The notes beneath the pieces were generated by a model, which saw nothing but the letters and a program-made list of their open reading frames with translations, made no database searches and had not been told where the DNA came from. A stretch of DNA of 64,000 nucleotides, taken from assembly GCA_904830895.1 (NCBI GenBank), contig LR882958.1:2846001-2910000 (forward strand), read 5' to 3'. Source of the DNA: Planktothrix rubescens CCAP 1459/22 (GTDB lineage: Bacteria > Cyanobacteriota > Cyanobacteriia > Cyanobacteriales > Microcoleaceae). Positions 18,736 through 28,288 of the stretch are shown here, one piece after another. The first letter of the stretch is position 1. Every line of letters starts with the position of its first letter. Both the position numbers and the translations under genes were made by a program.

Positions 18736-20100
18736 TTATTCCGGTGATTCTAGTCGCCAACCGGGTTTAATTATTTGACGTTCCCGGGCAATGGCTAAAC
18801 TATCATCAGGGATATCATCCGTAATAGTAGAACCTGCTGCCACAGTAACATCATTTCCCAAGGTTAGAGGGGCAACTAAAACACTATTTGCTCCGGTTTT
18901 TGTCCGGTCTCCGATTGTTGTTCGGTGCTTTTTCACCCCATCATAATTAGCGGTAATTGTTCCCGCCCCAATATTAACCTTATCTCCTAATGTGGCATCT
19001 CCTATATAAGATAAATGGGAAATATTAGTCCGATTTCCTACTTCGGTATTTTTTAATTCTACAAAATTCCCAACCCGACATTGTTCACCAACTTTTGCAT
19101 GACCTCTTAAATGGGCATAGGGGCCAATACGGGTTCTATCAGCAACAACACTATCAGAAACGACGGAAAACTGCACCGTAACATTTTTTCCAATCTGACT
19201 ATTTTCAATTAAACTTCCTGGGCCAATTCGACTTCCAGTTTGAATAATTGTATTTCCCCGTAGGTGAGTTTGGGGTTCAATAATCACATCGGTTTCTAAC
19301 TTGACCGTATCATCAATGGTGACACTATCGGGGTCAATAATTGTTACCCCCGCCGCCATCCAATCGGTTTTCACCCAATCTTGCAAAACCCTATAGGAAT
19401 TAGCCAGATGTTTGCGACTATTAACCCCTAAAATTTCTCGATAATCTGCGACATCCACCGCCATCACTTTATCTAAATGATGCACCGTATCGGTGAGATA
19501 ATATTCCTGTTGATCATTATCGGCTTTCAGGTCGGGTAAAATTTTGGCTAACTGCGGCCAATTAAAACAATAAACCCCGGCATTAATTCGATGATTTTGC
19601 CGTTGAGCATCGGTACAATCCCGTTCTTCAACAATTTGATTAACTAAATTTTGACTATCACAAAATACCCGACCATATCCGGTAGGATTAGGAAAATGGG
19701 CAGCTAATAATGTCGCCCCGTTTCCATTTTCTTTGTGGATTTTAATTAACTGTTCTAAAGTGTCAGGACGTAATAAGGGAACATCCCCATTTAAAACGAG
19801 TAAATCTCCGGTAAAGTCTTTTAAATAGGGCAGTAATTGTTGAATTGCATGACCTGTCCCTAATTGTTCGGTTTGTTCAACAAATTCTAAACCAGGTTGC
19901 GTATCCGTTTTTTGCAGACTATCACGAACTAAATCGGCCCCATAGCCTACAATTATTAATCTACGGGAGGGTTGCAACTGGACACAACTCTCTAAAACCC
20001 GTTGAACTAAAGTGCGTCCTCCCAACTGATGCAGAACCTTGGGAAGATCAGATTTCATGCGAGTTCCGCGTCCCGCCGCTAAAATTGCTACCGCTACCAT
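18736..20100 (-). CDS. glmU: Bifunctional UDP-GlcNAc pyrophosphorylase / glucosamine-1-phosphate acetyltransferase
   Basis: The 454-residue enzyme has an N-terminal nucleotidyltransferase domain with [21 protein letters not shown], in parts, and LNGDVPLL, and a C-terminal left-handed beta-helix acetyltransferase with [24 protein letters not shown] and [13 protein letters not shown]. It makes UDP-N-acetylglucosamine for peptidoglycan and LPS. The length is normal and both domains look intact. It is monocistronic in this window. Confidence 0.97.
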   Translation of the reverse strand: MVAVAILAAGRGTRMKSDLPKVLHQLGGRTLVQRVLESCVQLQPSRRLIIVGYGADLVRDSLQKTDTQPGLEFVEQTEQLGTGHAIQQLLPYLKDFTGDLLVLNGDVPLLRPDTLEQLIKIHKENGNGATLLAAHFPNPTGYGRVFCDSQNLVNQIVEERDCTDAQRQNHRINAGVYCFNWPQLAKILPDLKADNDQQEYYLTDTVHHLDKVMAVDVADYREILGVNSRKHLANSYRVLQDWVKTDWMAAGVTIIDPDSVTIDDTVKLETDVIIEPQTHLRGNTIIQTGSRIGPGSLIENSQIGKNVTVQFSVVSDSVVADRTRIGPYAHLRGHAKVGEQCRVGNFVELKNTEVGNRTNISHLSYIGDATLGDKVNIGAGTITANYDGVKKHRTTIGDRTKTGANSVLVAPLTLGNDVTVAAGSTITDDIPDDSLAIARERQIIKPGWRLESPE

Positions 20101-20169
20101 TTACTGTTTGGGTGTCAATTGTAAGTAACAGACACAATCATCGCATCCTCAAGTATCTTTTCACCAAAA

Positions 20170-20583
20170 AACGAGCGAGAAGCCCCTGGCTTTAGACATG
20201 GGGAGGAAAGTGGCTGCGGTTTCAACCGCCTTCAATATTTCCTGATCTAACTGATTGAAAAGTTGAGTTAGAATAGATCGTAAGTAAAACAACCATCTGC
20301 GTGTTGAAACACTCTAGTATCGGAGAAATCCCGGCACAGTGAGCCACCACACTCCTTGAGGAGTAGTAAGCCTGTATAACTGACAAGTAATGGCAGAGTG
20401 TGAAGCGTACCTATCTGGCGTTGTGATGGTCTATGAAAACAAACACAATTTAAAAGTAAGCGCAATTGCAATATCTTTTATAAGGGTAGTTGTTTTGAGC
20501 GTGTAGAGGTGATTTGATAGCGCCTTTGAGAGTTTTCGGATTCATTCAAGAATCCCCGTGGCTTCAGCCCTGGGGAGTATCAA
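20170..20583 (+). mobile_element. IS200/IS605-like remnant (ends present, transposase genes absent)
   Basis: A left hairpin (CCCCTGGCTTTAGACATGGGG, 20183-20203) and a right hairpin ending GGGGAGTATCAA (20553-20583) match the imperfect subterminal hairpins of IS200/IS605 elements. A second copy of the same kind ends GGGAGTGTCAA at 53090. No TnpA or TnpB frame survives between them. The ~290 bp before the right end could be the scaffold region of a TnpB-type guide RNA (inference). The right end overlaps the 3' end of the neighbouring methyltransferase gene. This explains most of the 463-bp gap after glmU. Confidence 0.5.
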
Positions 20584-21445
20584 TGCGCCATCGTTTCTTC
20601 CAATGGGAGGTGGGTTCCAGGGTACAGGTGTCTTGTTCAGCTTGACGTCGCAGGATAATCACTTCTGCAATATCGGATAAACTGGGATCTCGATAGGGGA
20701 CGGCGGCGCGCGTTTTGAGGTGTTCTAGTTCTTTGGGAGACAGGGGGGGTAAATCCCTAGGGTCGAAACTGGCCATTGTCCCGGGTGTGCGTCGCCCCAC
20801 CGGAGGGGTGGAACCAATCTGTAGTCCCGCTTGGATTAAGGCACTTCTAGCCGTCGCCGAACAGGAATAAGTAGCCAAATGTCCCTGGGGTTTGAGACAT
20901 TGGGCGACTATGGTTAAAAATTCTACTGTCCACAGTTGGGGACAATGGGCGGGAGAAAAGGGGTCAAGGAAAATTGCATCGGCTTTAAACCCGGAATTGT
21001 AAACGGTTGAAATAGTATTTCTAGCATCGCCAATTATTAAATTAGCGTTAAATAATTCTGTTTTTAGATGCTGATTTTGGGCAATTTCTTTTAATATATC
21101 TTGAATGTAATTAGGATAGGCATTGAGTAAATTATATTCTAAGGCTGATTGGGGAATCCGTTGATCAAATTCTAAGCCAATCCATTCAATTTTACAGTTA
21201 GGATTGACTTCCCAAATTGCGGTTAATGCTGCTGCTGTATTATAACCTAAACCATAACAAATATCAAGTAAATATAGGGGGGAAATGGAGGCTTTTTTTC
21301 TGAGTTTTAAGGGTTCTACAAACTTGCATTCTGCTTCCTGTTTTGCGCCAAAATGACTATGAAATAATTCTCCAAATTCCGAGGAAAAAAAGGTAAAGGA
21401 GCCATCGGCAGTTAATTGGGGGGTTAATTTTTCCTGTTCGATCAT
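20564..21445 (-). CDS. MnmC/MnmD-like tRNA wobble-uridine methyltransferase (DUF752)
   Basis: The 293-residue SAM-dependent methyltransferase has glycine-rich motif I YLLDICYGLGYNTAAAL and the MnmD signature FLDPFSPAHCPQLWT. This domain methylates 5-aminomethyl-2-thiouridine at tRNA position 34. It lacks the FAD oxidase half of E. coli MnmC, as in many bacteria. The last five codons and the stop lie within the right-end hairpin of the IS605-like remnant, so the original C terminus was replaced. The conserved domain itself ends earlier and appears intact. Confidence 0.82.
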   Translation of the reverse strand: MIEQEKLTPQLTADGSFTFFSSEFGELFHSHFGAKQEAECKFVEPLKLRKKASISPLYLLDICYGLGYNTAAALTAIWEVNPNCKIEWIGLEFDQRIPQSALEYNLLNAYPNYIQDILKEIAQNQHLKTELFNANLIIGDARNTISTVYNSGFKADAIFLDPFSPAHCPQLWTVEFLTIVAQCLKPQGHLATYSCSATARSALIQAGLQIGSTPPVGRRTPGTMASFDPRDLPPLSPKELEHLKTRAAVPYRDPSLSDIAEVIILRRQAEQDTCTLEPTSHWKKRWRIDTPQG

Positions 21446-21490
21446 TTTTTTATCCTCTGATTTGTCATTTATATAATTAATTTAGATTTG

Positions 21491-21676
21491 CTATTTTTTC
21501 CAGCCAATAACTAGATAAATATCAACCATTTGATGTTTTCCTTTTAGTGGAATTAGTCCCCAAGATTCCACCTCAAAACTATCCGCAACATATTCTAAAG
21601 TTTGAGCAGCAATTAAAATTCGACAAATGCCCGATTGTCGATCTTTAAGCTGCCATAATTCCGTTAACAGTACCAC
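21491..21676 (-). pseudogene. C-terminal remnant of a class III adenylate cyclase
   Basis: This 61-residue frame matches the final part of class III nucleotidyl cyclases: an ICRILIAAQTLEYV strand/helix, FEVESWGLIPLKGK and the end VDIYLVIG. In family members these residues follow the catalytic core, which is missing. It overlaps the end of the CHASE2 frame in a different reading frame. Together they look like a CHASE2-adenylate cyclase gene that lost its central catalytic portion through an internal deletion with frameshift. Confidence 0.65.
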
Positions 21677-22856
21677 TGGTAAATATAAGGGCTAAACCAG
21701 GAGTTGTGGTGGGCACCCAACGGTTATGTAAAAATAGGAAAAAGCTTAATCCAAATAAAACACCAACTAAAAATGGATTTCCTAGGGTAATAATTAAAGG
21801 ATTTCGACTTGACCAAGCTAAGGTTGCTCCGATTAAACCCCAACTACAAATCCATAAAAATTCTCCCCATTGTTCCCAAAAAATAAATAAATCGCGCTGA
21901 CCTAAAACCGCATCTAAAATTTGACTCACCATTTGGGCATGAACTAAAACTCCTGGCATTTTAAAGGCATTTTTTTCGGCCGGACTATAGGGAGTTAGAA
22001 ATACATCTTTGCCACTAGGAGCTAATGTACCAATTAAAACAATTTTATCTTTAATCCAACTTTCGGGAATGGTTTGATCTAAGAATTGTGTTAAACTAAT
22101 CATCCTGGCAATATTATTGGGAGCGCGATAATTTAATAGAATTTGATAACCTTGATCATCAATGGTTTGATAACCACCGGAATTTCGAGATAACGGCACA
22201 AATTCAGCCTTTCCCCAGGTAATAAAATTAGGATCTATCTCACTATTATTTGGTGTAATTCCTTGATTAAATAAATAATGTAATGCCATTCTTAAAGAGA
22301 ATGAATAAAAAGTCCCATCTGGGGTACTAGCAAACATCAAATTTCGACGAACAACATTATCGGGGTCAAGCAATAAATCATTAAAACCGACTCGTTCATC
22401 AGAAATATTAGGCGGTGCCGGGATTCTTTTAATTTCACTATATCCTAAATTACTAATCACAATCACATTATCGGAAATTTGAAGTTGTTTCTGAAATTTA
22501 TCATATCCTGGTTCATATCTAATGTCACGATAAATATCTAAACCAATAACTTTAGGTTGATATTTGGATAGTTTTTCTAATAATCGTGCAATCACTTCAT
22601 CGGACAGGGGCCAACGCTCAAGTTTTTGAATATCTTCTTCGGTAATTCCGATTACTACTAATCGAGGATCAGCGGCTAAAGCCGGACGTAATCTGACCAT
22701 TTGATCATAAGCGACTAATTCTAAGGGTTGTAACCAACCTAAATAATAAATTCCCAAGAGTATGGATAACACAAGAATTGTGGCGATAATTACGGCAGAA
22801 ATCTCCGATAGATCAAGCCATTTATTACTCAATTTATTAATTCTTAAAATACTCAC
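21645..22856 (-). CDS. CHASE2 sensor domain protein (truncated adenylate cyclase gene)
   Basis: The 403-residue protein has an N-terminal membrane segment (about 19-40), an extracytoplasmic CHASE2 domain (YDQMVRLRPALAADPRLVVIGI, in parts, through KIVLIGTLAPSGKD) and two to three C-terminal membrane segments, then ends abruptly. CHASE2 is normally the input domain of adenylate cyclases, kinases or diguanylate cyclases. A cyclase remnant follows in another frame. The start codon appears to be GTG. The sensor may still be made, but without an output domain it probably does not signal as before. Confidence 0.75.
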   Translation of the reverse strand: MSILRINKLSNKWLDLSEISAVIIATILVLSILLGIYYLGWLQPLELVAYDQMVRLRPALAADPRLVVIGITEEDIQKLERWPLSDEVIARLLEKLSKYQPKVIGLDIYRDIRYEPGYDKFQKQLQISDNVIVISNLGYSEIKRIPAPPNISDERVGFNDLLLDPDNVVRRNLMFASTPDGTFYSFSLRMALHYLFNQGITPNNSEIDPNFITWGKAEFVPLSRNSGGYQTIDDQGYQILLNYRAPNNIARMISLTQFLDQTIPESWIKDKIVLIGTLAPSGKDVFLTPYSPAEKNAFKMPGVLVHAQMVSQILDAVLGQRDLFIFWEQWGEFLWICSWGLIGATLAWSSRNPLIITLGNPFLVGVLFGLSFFLFLHNRWVPTTTPGLALIFTSGTVNGIMAA

Positions 22857-22912
22857 AATAATCAGTTATCAGTAAACAGTTAACTGATCACTGATTTTGC
22901 AGTAGTATGGGA

Positions 22913-23290
22913 GAGGGGGGTTCATAGTGAGCGTAGGTGATTACGGACTCGATAGAGTCTGAGGAAAGTCCGGGCTCCCGAAAGACCAAACTTGCTGGGT
23001 AACGCCCAGTGCGAGCGATCGTGAGGATAGTGCCACAGAAAAATACCGCCTTCGGGTAAGGGTGCAAAGGTGCGGTAAGAGCGCACCAGCAACGTCGTGA
23101 GGCGTTGGCTCGGTAAACCCCGGTTGGGAGCAAGGTCGGAGGAACTAGGGTTGGTCTTTTTCCCGTTCCGTGAATAGTGGTACCGCTAGAGGTGTTTGGT
23201 AACAGACATCCCAGATAGATAATCGCCGTTGGTGTGCTAATTTTAGCCACCGATAACAGAACCCGGCTTATGTCTGACTCTGAACTCCCC
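22913..23290 (+). ncRNA. rnpB: RNase P RNA (M1-type, bacterial type A)
   Basis: The hallmark 5' block GAGGAAAGTCCGGGCTC starts at 22961 and the 3' block ACAGAACCCGGCTTAT at about 23256. Other cyanobacterial rnpB segments are present: TGCTGGGTAACGCCCAGTGC, GGGTGCAAAGGTGCGGTAAG and CTCGGTAAACCCCGGTTGGG. Terminal helix P1 pairs GGGGTTCA (near 22917-22924) with TGAACTCC (23281-23288). It is the catalytic RNA that matures tRNA 5' ends. The helix after CCACAGAAA is short compared with Synechocystis. rnc follows 50 bp downstream. Ends are set from the P1 pairing. Confidence 0.96.
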
Positions 23291-23340
23291 TTGATTTGAT
23301 GCCCCTACAGTGAGTCCCATTTTCTATTGACCCAAAATCT

Positions 23341-24072
23341 ATGACTATTGGCTATCCAAATCGAAAACGCCAGTTACAAAAGCTGATTCAACGTTTGGGA
23401 CTCTCGGATCATGTCCAGATTCGATGGGATTTGTTAGATTTAGCCTTAACTCACCCGACACTCTCAGCCGAGGCTAATTATGAACAATTAGAGTTTGTCG
23501 GGGATTCCGTGGTGAGATTAGCAGCATCTGAGTTACTCTACGAAGTTTATCCTGACTGTCCGGTGGGAGAATTTGCCGCGATTCGTTCGATTTTAGTGAG
23601 CGATCGCACTTTGGCTGAAATTGCTGATCAGTATGGATTTGGTACATTTTTACTCGCAGCCGGGAGCGCGATCCGGGACAAAGCGGGGGAAGAATCCCGT
23701 CTGGCGGACTGTTTTGAAGCGGTCTTGGCCAGTTTATATCTGAGTAGTCAAAATTTAACCTTAATTCGTCCCTGGTTAGATTCCCATTTTTGCGATCGCG
23801 CTGCCAAAATTATTCGTGATCCAGCCCGAAATAATTATAAGGCGGCTCTACAGGAATGGACACAAAGCCATTATAAAGTTTTACCTGAATATAAAGTCCA
23901 GCAAAATCGCCAAATTCATAACGATGAGGGGCGTTTTACTGCGGTGGTTTGGTTACAAGGTCGTCAACTGGGGGAGGGAACCGGACGTTCAATTAAAGCG
24001 GCGGAACAGGCGGCGGCGGAAGTGGCTTTTCTTTCTGTGGTAGAAACTCAAAAAACTGCCGGGATTAAATGA
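23341..24072 (+). CDS. rnc: Ribonuclease III
   Basis: The 243-residue protein has the RNase III signature NYEQLEFVGDSVVRL with the catalytic Glu/Asp and the second acidic pair in ADCFEAVLASLYL, then a C-terminal double-stranded RNA-binding domain (NYKAALQEWTQ to EQAAAEVAF). It processes rRNA and other dsRNA. It lies directly after rnpB on the same strand, giving a small RNA-processing neighbourhood. Many cyanobacteria carry two rnc paralogues plus mini-III; which one this is cannot be told here. Confidence 0.95.
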   Translation: MTIGYPNRKRQLQKLIQRLGLSDHVQIRWDLLDLALTHPTLSAEANYEQLEFVGDSVVRLAASELLYEVYPDCPVGEFAAIRSILVSDRTLAEIADQYGFGTFLLAAGSAIRDKAGEESRLADCFEAVLASLYLSSQNLTLIRPWLDSHFCDRAAKIIRDPARNNYKAALQEWTQSHYKVLPEYKVQQNRQIHNDEGRFTAVVWLQGRQLGEGTGRSIKAAEQAAAEVAFLSVVETQKTAGIK

Positions 24073-24160
24073 TTATTGCTCCTATGATCAAAATCAAAAA
24101 ATAAATTACTATTCCCTATTGCCCATTCCCTATTCCCTATTGCCCATCTTTTAATTTCTT

Positions 24161-25168
24161 ATGATTAATATTGCTATTTTTGGTGCGGGTCGTTGGGGAG
24201 TTCATTTAATTCGTAATTTCCATCAACACCCTAATTCTAAAGTTGTGGCGATCGCCGATCCTAATCCCGATCGTTTACAAACAGCAAAAGAACGGTTTCA
24301 ACTTCCCGATGATATTATTTTAACGACCGATGGTTCAACCATTTGGAATTTACCTAATATAGATGCAGTTGCGATCGCCACTCCTGCGGCTACACATTTT
24401 GCTTTAATTTCTGCCGCCTTAAAACAGGGTTATCATGTTTTTACCGAAAAACCCTTAACCCTGAGTGTGACTGAATCATTAGAATTATGCGAACTCGCGC
24501 AACAAAAACAGCTACAACTTTTTGTTGATCATACTTATTTATTTCATCCGGCGGTAGAACGGGGAAAAACCGTAATTGAATCGGGGAAATTAGGGGAATT
24601 AAGATATGGTTACGCCACCCGAACCCATTTAGAACCAGTGCGACAAGATGTGGATGCGTTATGGGATTTAGCGATTCATGATATTGTGATTCTTAATAGT
24701 TGGTTAGGGGAAAAACCGATTCAAGTGAAAGCAACGGGAACGGTTTGGTTACAGCCTGCATCGGGATTATCGGATTTAGTGATTGCTAATTTAACCTATC
24801 CCAGTGGGTTTGAAGCCTTTCTACATTTGTGTTGGTTAAACCCAGACAAACAACGACGTTTAGCCGTGGTTGGAAGTCAGGGAACTTTAATTTTTGATGA
24901 ACTACAATCGGAATCTCCTCTGATAATTCAACAGGGTTATTTTGATGTTATTGATAACAGTTGGAAAGCCGCCGGAATCAATCGAGAAGTGATTGAGATT
25001 GAACCCAGAGAACCCCTAGCTCAAGTTTGTGATAATTTTCTGAATTCTATTCAAAATCATCAACCTTCCCCAATTTCATCCGGTTGGGTGGGTGCAGAAT
25101 TAGTTAATATTTTGTGCGGGTTGAGTGAATCTTTAAAACAGGGGGGACAACCTATCCATCTTCTGTAA
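24161..25168 (+). CDS. Gfo/Idh/MocA family oxidoreductase
   Basis: The 335-residue NAD(P)-dependent dehydrogenase has the N-terminal Rossmann motif IAIFGAGRWGVHLIRNF, VAIATPAATHFALISAALKQG and the typical EKP in HVFTEKPLTLSV. The C-terminal half is the usual substrate-binding beta-sheet domain with AIHDIVILNSWLG. Family members act on sugars, inositol or nucleotide sugars, or are biliverdin reductases; the substrate is not evident. It is preceded by TTCCCTA-type STRR repeats and has no functional partner nearby. Confidence 0.88.
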   Translation: MINIAIFGAGRWGVHLIRNFHQHPNSKVVAIADPNPDRLQTAKERFQLPDDIILTTDGSTIWNLPNIDAVAIATPAATHFALISAALKQGYHVFTEKPLTLSVTESLELCELAQQKQLQLFVDHTYLFHPAVERGKTVIESGKLGELRYGYATRTHLEPVRQDVDALWDLAIHDIVILNSWLGEKPIQVKATGTVWLQPASGLSDLVIANLTYPSGFEAFLHLCWLNPDKQRRLAVVGSQGTLIFDELQSESPLIIQQGYFDVIDNSWKAAGINREVIEIEPREPLAQVCDNFLNSIQNHQPSPISSGWVGAELVNILCGLSESLKQGGQPIHLL

Positions 25169-25242
25169 CTGGTAAACCGAAGAAAATTGTGGGCAATCTT
25201 TCTGGATTAAGAAAACTGAGTTTCCATACTCCCATCCTTTTC

Positions 25243-26079
25243 TTATGAAGATGGGCGCATAAATTCCGACACACCATCAGTAATCCGTTCATAAAAATTG
25301 TGTTCACCGATTTCCTTCGTTAATCCCGCCCGATACATCCTCTGATACAGGGGATCACGCAACCTCGCCCAAGCTAAAACAATATTATTCTTCATGAGTT
25401 CCAGACGTAATTTATGCAACATTTCCAAGGCCGTGCTATCAATTAAATTAATGGTTTCCGCATCGATCAGCACCATTTGAGTGGGTGTCGAAGCTTCCCG
25501 AATCTTCTTCTTAAGTTCCGTGCGAAAATAGCTACTGTTCGCAAAAATTAGGTTGTTACTAAAGCGGAAAATTAATAACCCAGGAGTTGTAATCGCTTCG
25601 GGGTGAAGGTTAATATCCCGATACATCTCCGTTTGGGGGATACAGCCTAAAACGTCGGTGTGGGGATGGCTGGCCCGATAGATCAGAAAAACAATTGATG
25701 TAATCACCCCTAAACTAATACCTTGAAGTACCCCGAAGACTAAGACTCCAGTAAAAGCCAATAGAGCGATCGCAAATTCGTTTTTATTAATGTAACTTAA
25801 CTGTTTAAAGTAGCTTAAATTCACCAGACCGAGCATCGCCTCAATCACAATTGCAGCTAGAGTAGCATCGGAGAGATTTTGAAACAAAGGCAACAAAAAT
25901 AACAGGGTTAATAACACCAAAACCCCAAGCACCAAAGAGGATAACTGAGTTTTTCCCCCCGCCCTAACAGCAACAGAAGTTTTCGAGAGGCTGCCCACCA
26001 CTAGAAAGCCAGAACTCAGCCCCGCCGCGATATTAGCTGGCCCTAGACTGATTAATTCCTGATTGGGATCAATTTCTTC
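25243..26079 (-). pseudogene. SulP anion transporter, C-terminal part with STAS domain
   Basis: The open frame extends upstream of the first possible start to 26079 and begins in mid-domain with EIDPNQELISLGPANIAAG, a conserved internal SulP block. It continues through the last membrane segments and ends with a STAS domain (MVLIDAETINLIDSTALEML). The N-terminal part lies just upstream in another frame, overlapping by about 11 bp. Compared with normal SulP proteins of about 560 residues, roughly 100 residues of the membrane core are missing at the junction. The transporter is therefore probably inactive. Confidence 0.8.
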
Positions 26080-26653
26080 TCAACGCAGTTAGGGGATGAA
26101 GGTCGGGTAATTGTTCCAGAATCTGAATTAACTTTTGTAAAAAACCGCCTGAGATCGGGTGCAGACCGAGAAGTTTAGGAATTTGCCCCACAATAGTTAC
26201 CCAAACTAAGCCTTGGACAAATGCCTTCATTACAGGTGTTGGGATAAAGTCTGCGACCCAGCCCATTTTTAAACTGCCAAAGAGCAGAAAACAGAAGCCC
26301 ACTATGACAGCCATCGCCGAAGTCAACACCAAATAATCTTGAGAGCCCGACGCAGCTAAAGCCGATACCGTCACACCAGAAATTAAAGCTGTCGCTGAGT
26401 CTGGCCCTACAACCATTAACCGAGAAGTTCCCAAGAGTGCGTACAAAAATAGAGGAAAGGGTACGGTGTAAAGCCCGATTAAAGGGGGTACTCCGGCAAT
26501 CCCGGCATAGGCCATTGCTTGTGGGATCATGACCGCCCAAACCGTTAACCCAGCAATCAGATCCGCCCGTAACCAATCCCGTTGATAATTGGGTAACCAG
26601 GTCAAGATTGGGAAAAATCGGGCAAGCGGGGATGATAGGCGAAAATGCTTCAT
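26069..26653 (-). pseudogene. SulP anion transporter, N-terminal part
   Basis: These 194 residues carry the SulP N-terminal signature: LRADLIAGLTVWAVMIPQAM, GLYTVPFPLFLYALLGTSR and VVGPDSATALISG. The frame breaks at LHPLTALRRN with a TGA inside the sequence that begins the C-terminal part. SulP proteins carry sulfate, bicarbonate (BicA) or other anions across the membrane; the original substrate cannot be assigned. The break combines an internal deletion with a frameshift. Confidence 0.8.
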
Positions 26654-26894
26654 ATATTTTTTTTGTTGAGGAGTAATGATGGGTTAGACGGTTTGCTTGA
26701 TTATTTTATGTCCATTTTTATTTTCTCTATTAACTTTTTATTCCCTTTGTTAAGTATTTTAAATTTAGTTGTACTATTGTACAGATTTGTATCAAGTAAT
26801 CAATCAGTGATCCCTTCAGTGAGAATAGAGAGTTTTTAAGCGTTACGATAAAAAAGTAAATCCTTAATTTTAACTTAAAACTAAAAAATCAATT

Positions 26895-28259
26895 ATGGGC
26901 ATTGCTACAATTAACCCGGCCACTGGGGAAACGGTGAAAACCTTTACTGCTTTGACTGATGCCGAAATTGAGAACGCTTTAGCACTCGCAGATCGGGCTT
27001 TTCGAGACTATCGGCGAGTCTCCTTTGATACTCGTTCGCAATGGATGCAAAACGCGGCTAATCTATTAGAAGAAAACGCCGAAACCTACGCCAAAATCAT
27101 GACATTGGAAATGGGAAAACCCATTACTGCCGCGATCGCAGAAGTCAAAAAAAGTGCCGCCGTTTGTCGCTTTTATGCGGAAAATGCGGCTCAATTTCTT
27201 GCCGATGTTCCCGCAGAAAGCGACGCCAGTAATAGCTTTATTGCTTACGAACCTCTGGGGGCAATTTTAGCGGTCATGCCTTGGAATTTTCCCTTCTGGC
27301 AAGTCTTCCGCTTTGCCGCACCCGCATTAATGGCCGGAAATGTTGGTTTACTCAAACACGCTTCCAACGTACCTCAATGCGCCTTAGCCATTGGGGAAAT
27401 TTTTCAAAAAGCTGGATTTCCTGAAGGGGTGTTTCAAACTTTATTAGTAGGTTCTAATAAAGTCGCTCAAATTATTACCGATGATCGGGTTAAAGCTGGA
27501 ACTTTAACCGGAAGTGAACCCGCAGGCGCTAGTTTAGCCTCTTTAGCTGGTCAAAATATTAAAAAAACCGTCCTAGAATTAGGTGGAAGTGATCCGTTTA
27601 TTGTGTTAGAAACGGCGGATATAAATGCAGCAGTAGAAGCCGCCGTTACAGCACGAATGTTAAATAATGGACAGTCCTGTATTGCAGCAAAACGGTTTAT
27701 TTTGATATCTAGTATTGCCGATGAATTTGAAAGTCGTATGGCGGAAAAATTTGCGGCTTTAAAAATCGGTGATCCAATGTTACCCGATACCGAAGTGGGG
27801 CCCTTAGCAACCCCCGATATTTTAACGGAATTACACCAACAAGTTCAAATCTGTGTTGAAGCTGGAGCCAAAGTATTAACCGGAGGTCAACTCTTGGAAC
27901 AACCGGGCAATTTTTATCCGCCAACAATTTTGACTCAAATTCCTGAAGGAACCCCTGCTTACAGTGAAGAATTCTTTGGGCCGGTGGCGTTAATCTTCCG
28001 GGTTAATTCTTTAGATGAAGCCATTACCCTTGCTAATAGTACCATCTTTGGTTTGGGTGCCAGTGGGTGGACAACAAATCAAGCCGAACAAGAGCGTTTA
28101 ATTCGAGAATTAGAAGCGGGTGCTGTCTTTATTAACGGTTTAGTTAAATCCGATCCTCGCTTACCCTTTGGAGGGATCAAACGTTCCGGTTACGGACGGG
28201 AATTGAGTAGCCAAGGGATTCACGAATTTGTGAATATTAAAACCGTTTGGATTAAATAG
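26895..28259 (+). CDS. gabD: Succinate-semialdehyde dehydrogenase (aldehyde dehydrogenase family)
   Basis: The 454-residue aldehyde dehydrogenase has catalytic Cys in NNGQSCIAAKRF, general-base Glu in VLELGGSDPF, and cofactor-site MPWNFPFWQVFRF. It oxidises succinic semialdehyde to succinate. The next gene, 29 bp downstream, is the 2-oxoglutarate decarboxylase-type TPP enzyme. This pairing is the known cyanobacterial route that closes the TCA cycle without 2-oxoglutarate dehydrogenase, which supports the assignment. The upstream gap 26654-26894 shows no gene. Confidence 0.9.
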   Translation: MGIATINPATGETVKTFTALTDAEIENALALADRAFRDYRRVSFDTRSQWMQNAANLLEENAETYAKIMTLEMGKPITAAIAEVKKSAAVCRFYAENAAQFLADVPAESDASNSFIAYEPLGAILAVMPWNFPFWQVFRFAAPALMAGNVGLLKHASNVPQCALAIGEIFQKAGFPEGVFQTLLVGSNKVAQIITDDRVKAGTLTGSEPAGASLASLAGQNIKKTVLELGGSDPFIVLETADINAAVEAAVTARMLNNGQSCIAAKRFILISSIADEFESRMAEKFAALKIGDPMLPDTEVGPLATPDILTELHQQVQICVEAGAKVLTGGQLLEQPGNFYPPTILTQIPEGTPAYSEEFFGPVALIFRVNSLDEAITLANSTIFGLGASGWTTNQAEQERLIRELEAGAVFINGLVKSDPRLPFGGIKRSGYGRELSSQGIHEFVNIKTVWIK

Positions 28260-28288
28260 GGTAAAAGAAACCATTCTTATTAAAAATT

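Noticed and set aside
20268-20471. 67-codon minus-strand frame in the IS605-like remnant
   Set aside because: Cysteine- and leucine-rich with no family resemblance, lying in probable structured noncoding sequence.
22888-23250. 120-codon minus-strand frame
   Set aside because: It is the complement of the RNase P RNA gene.
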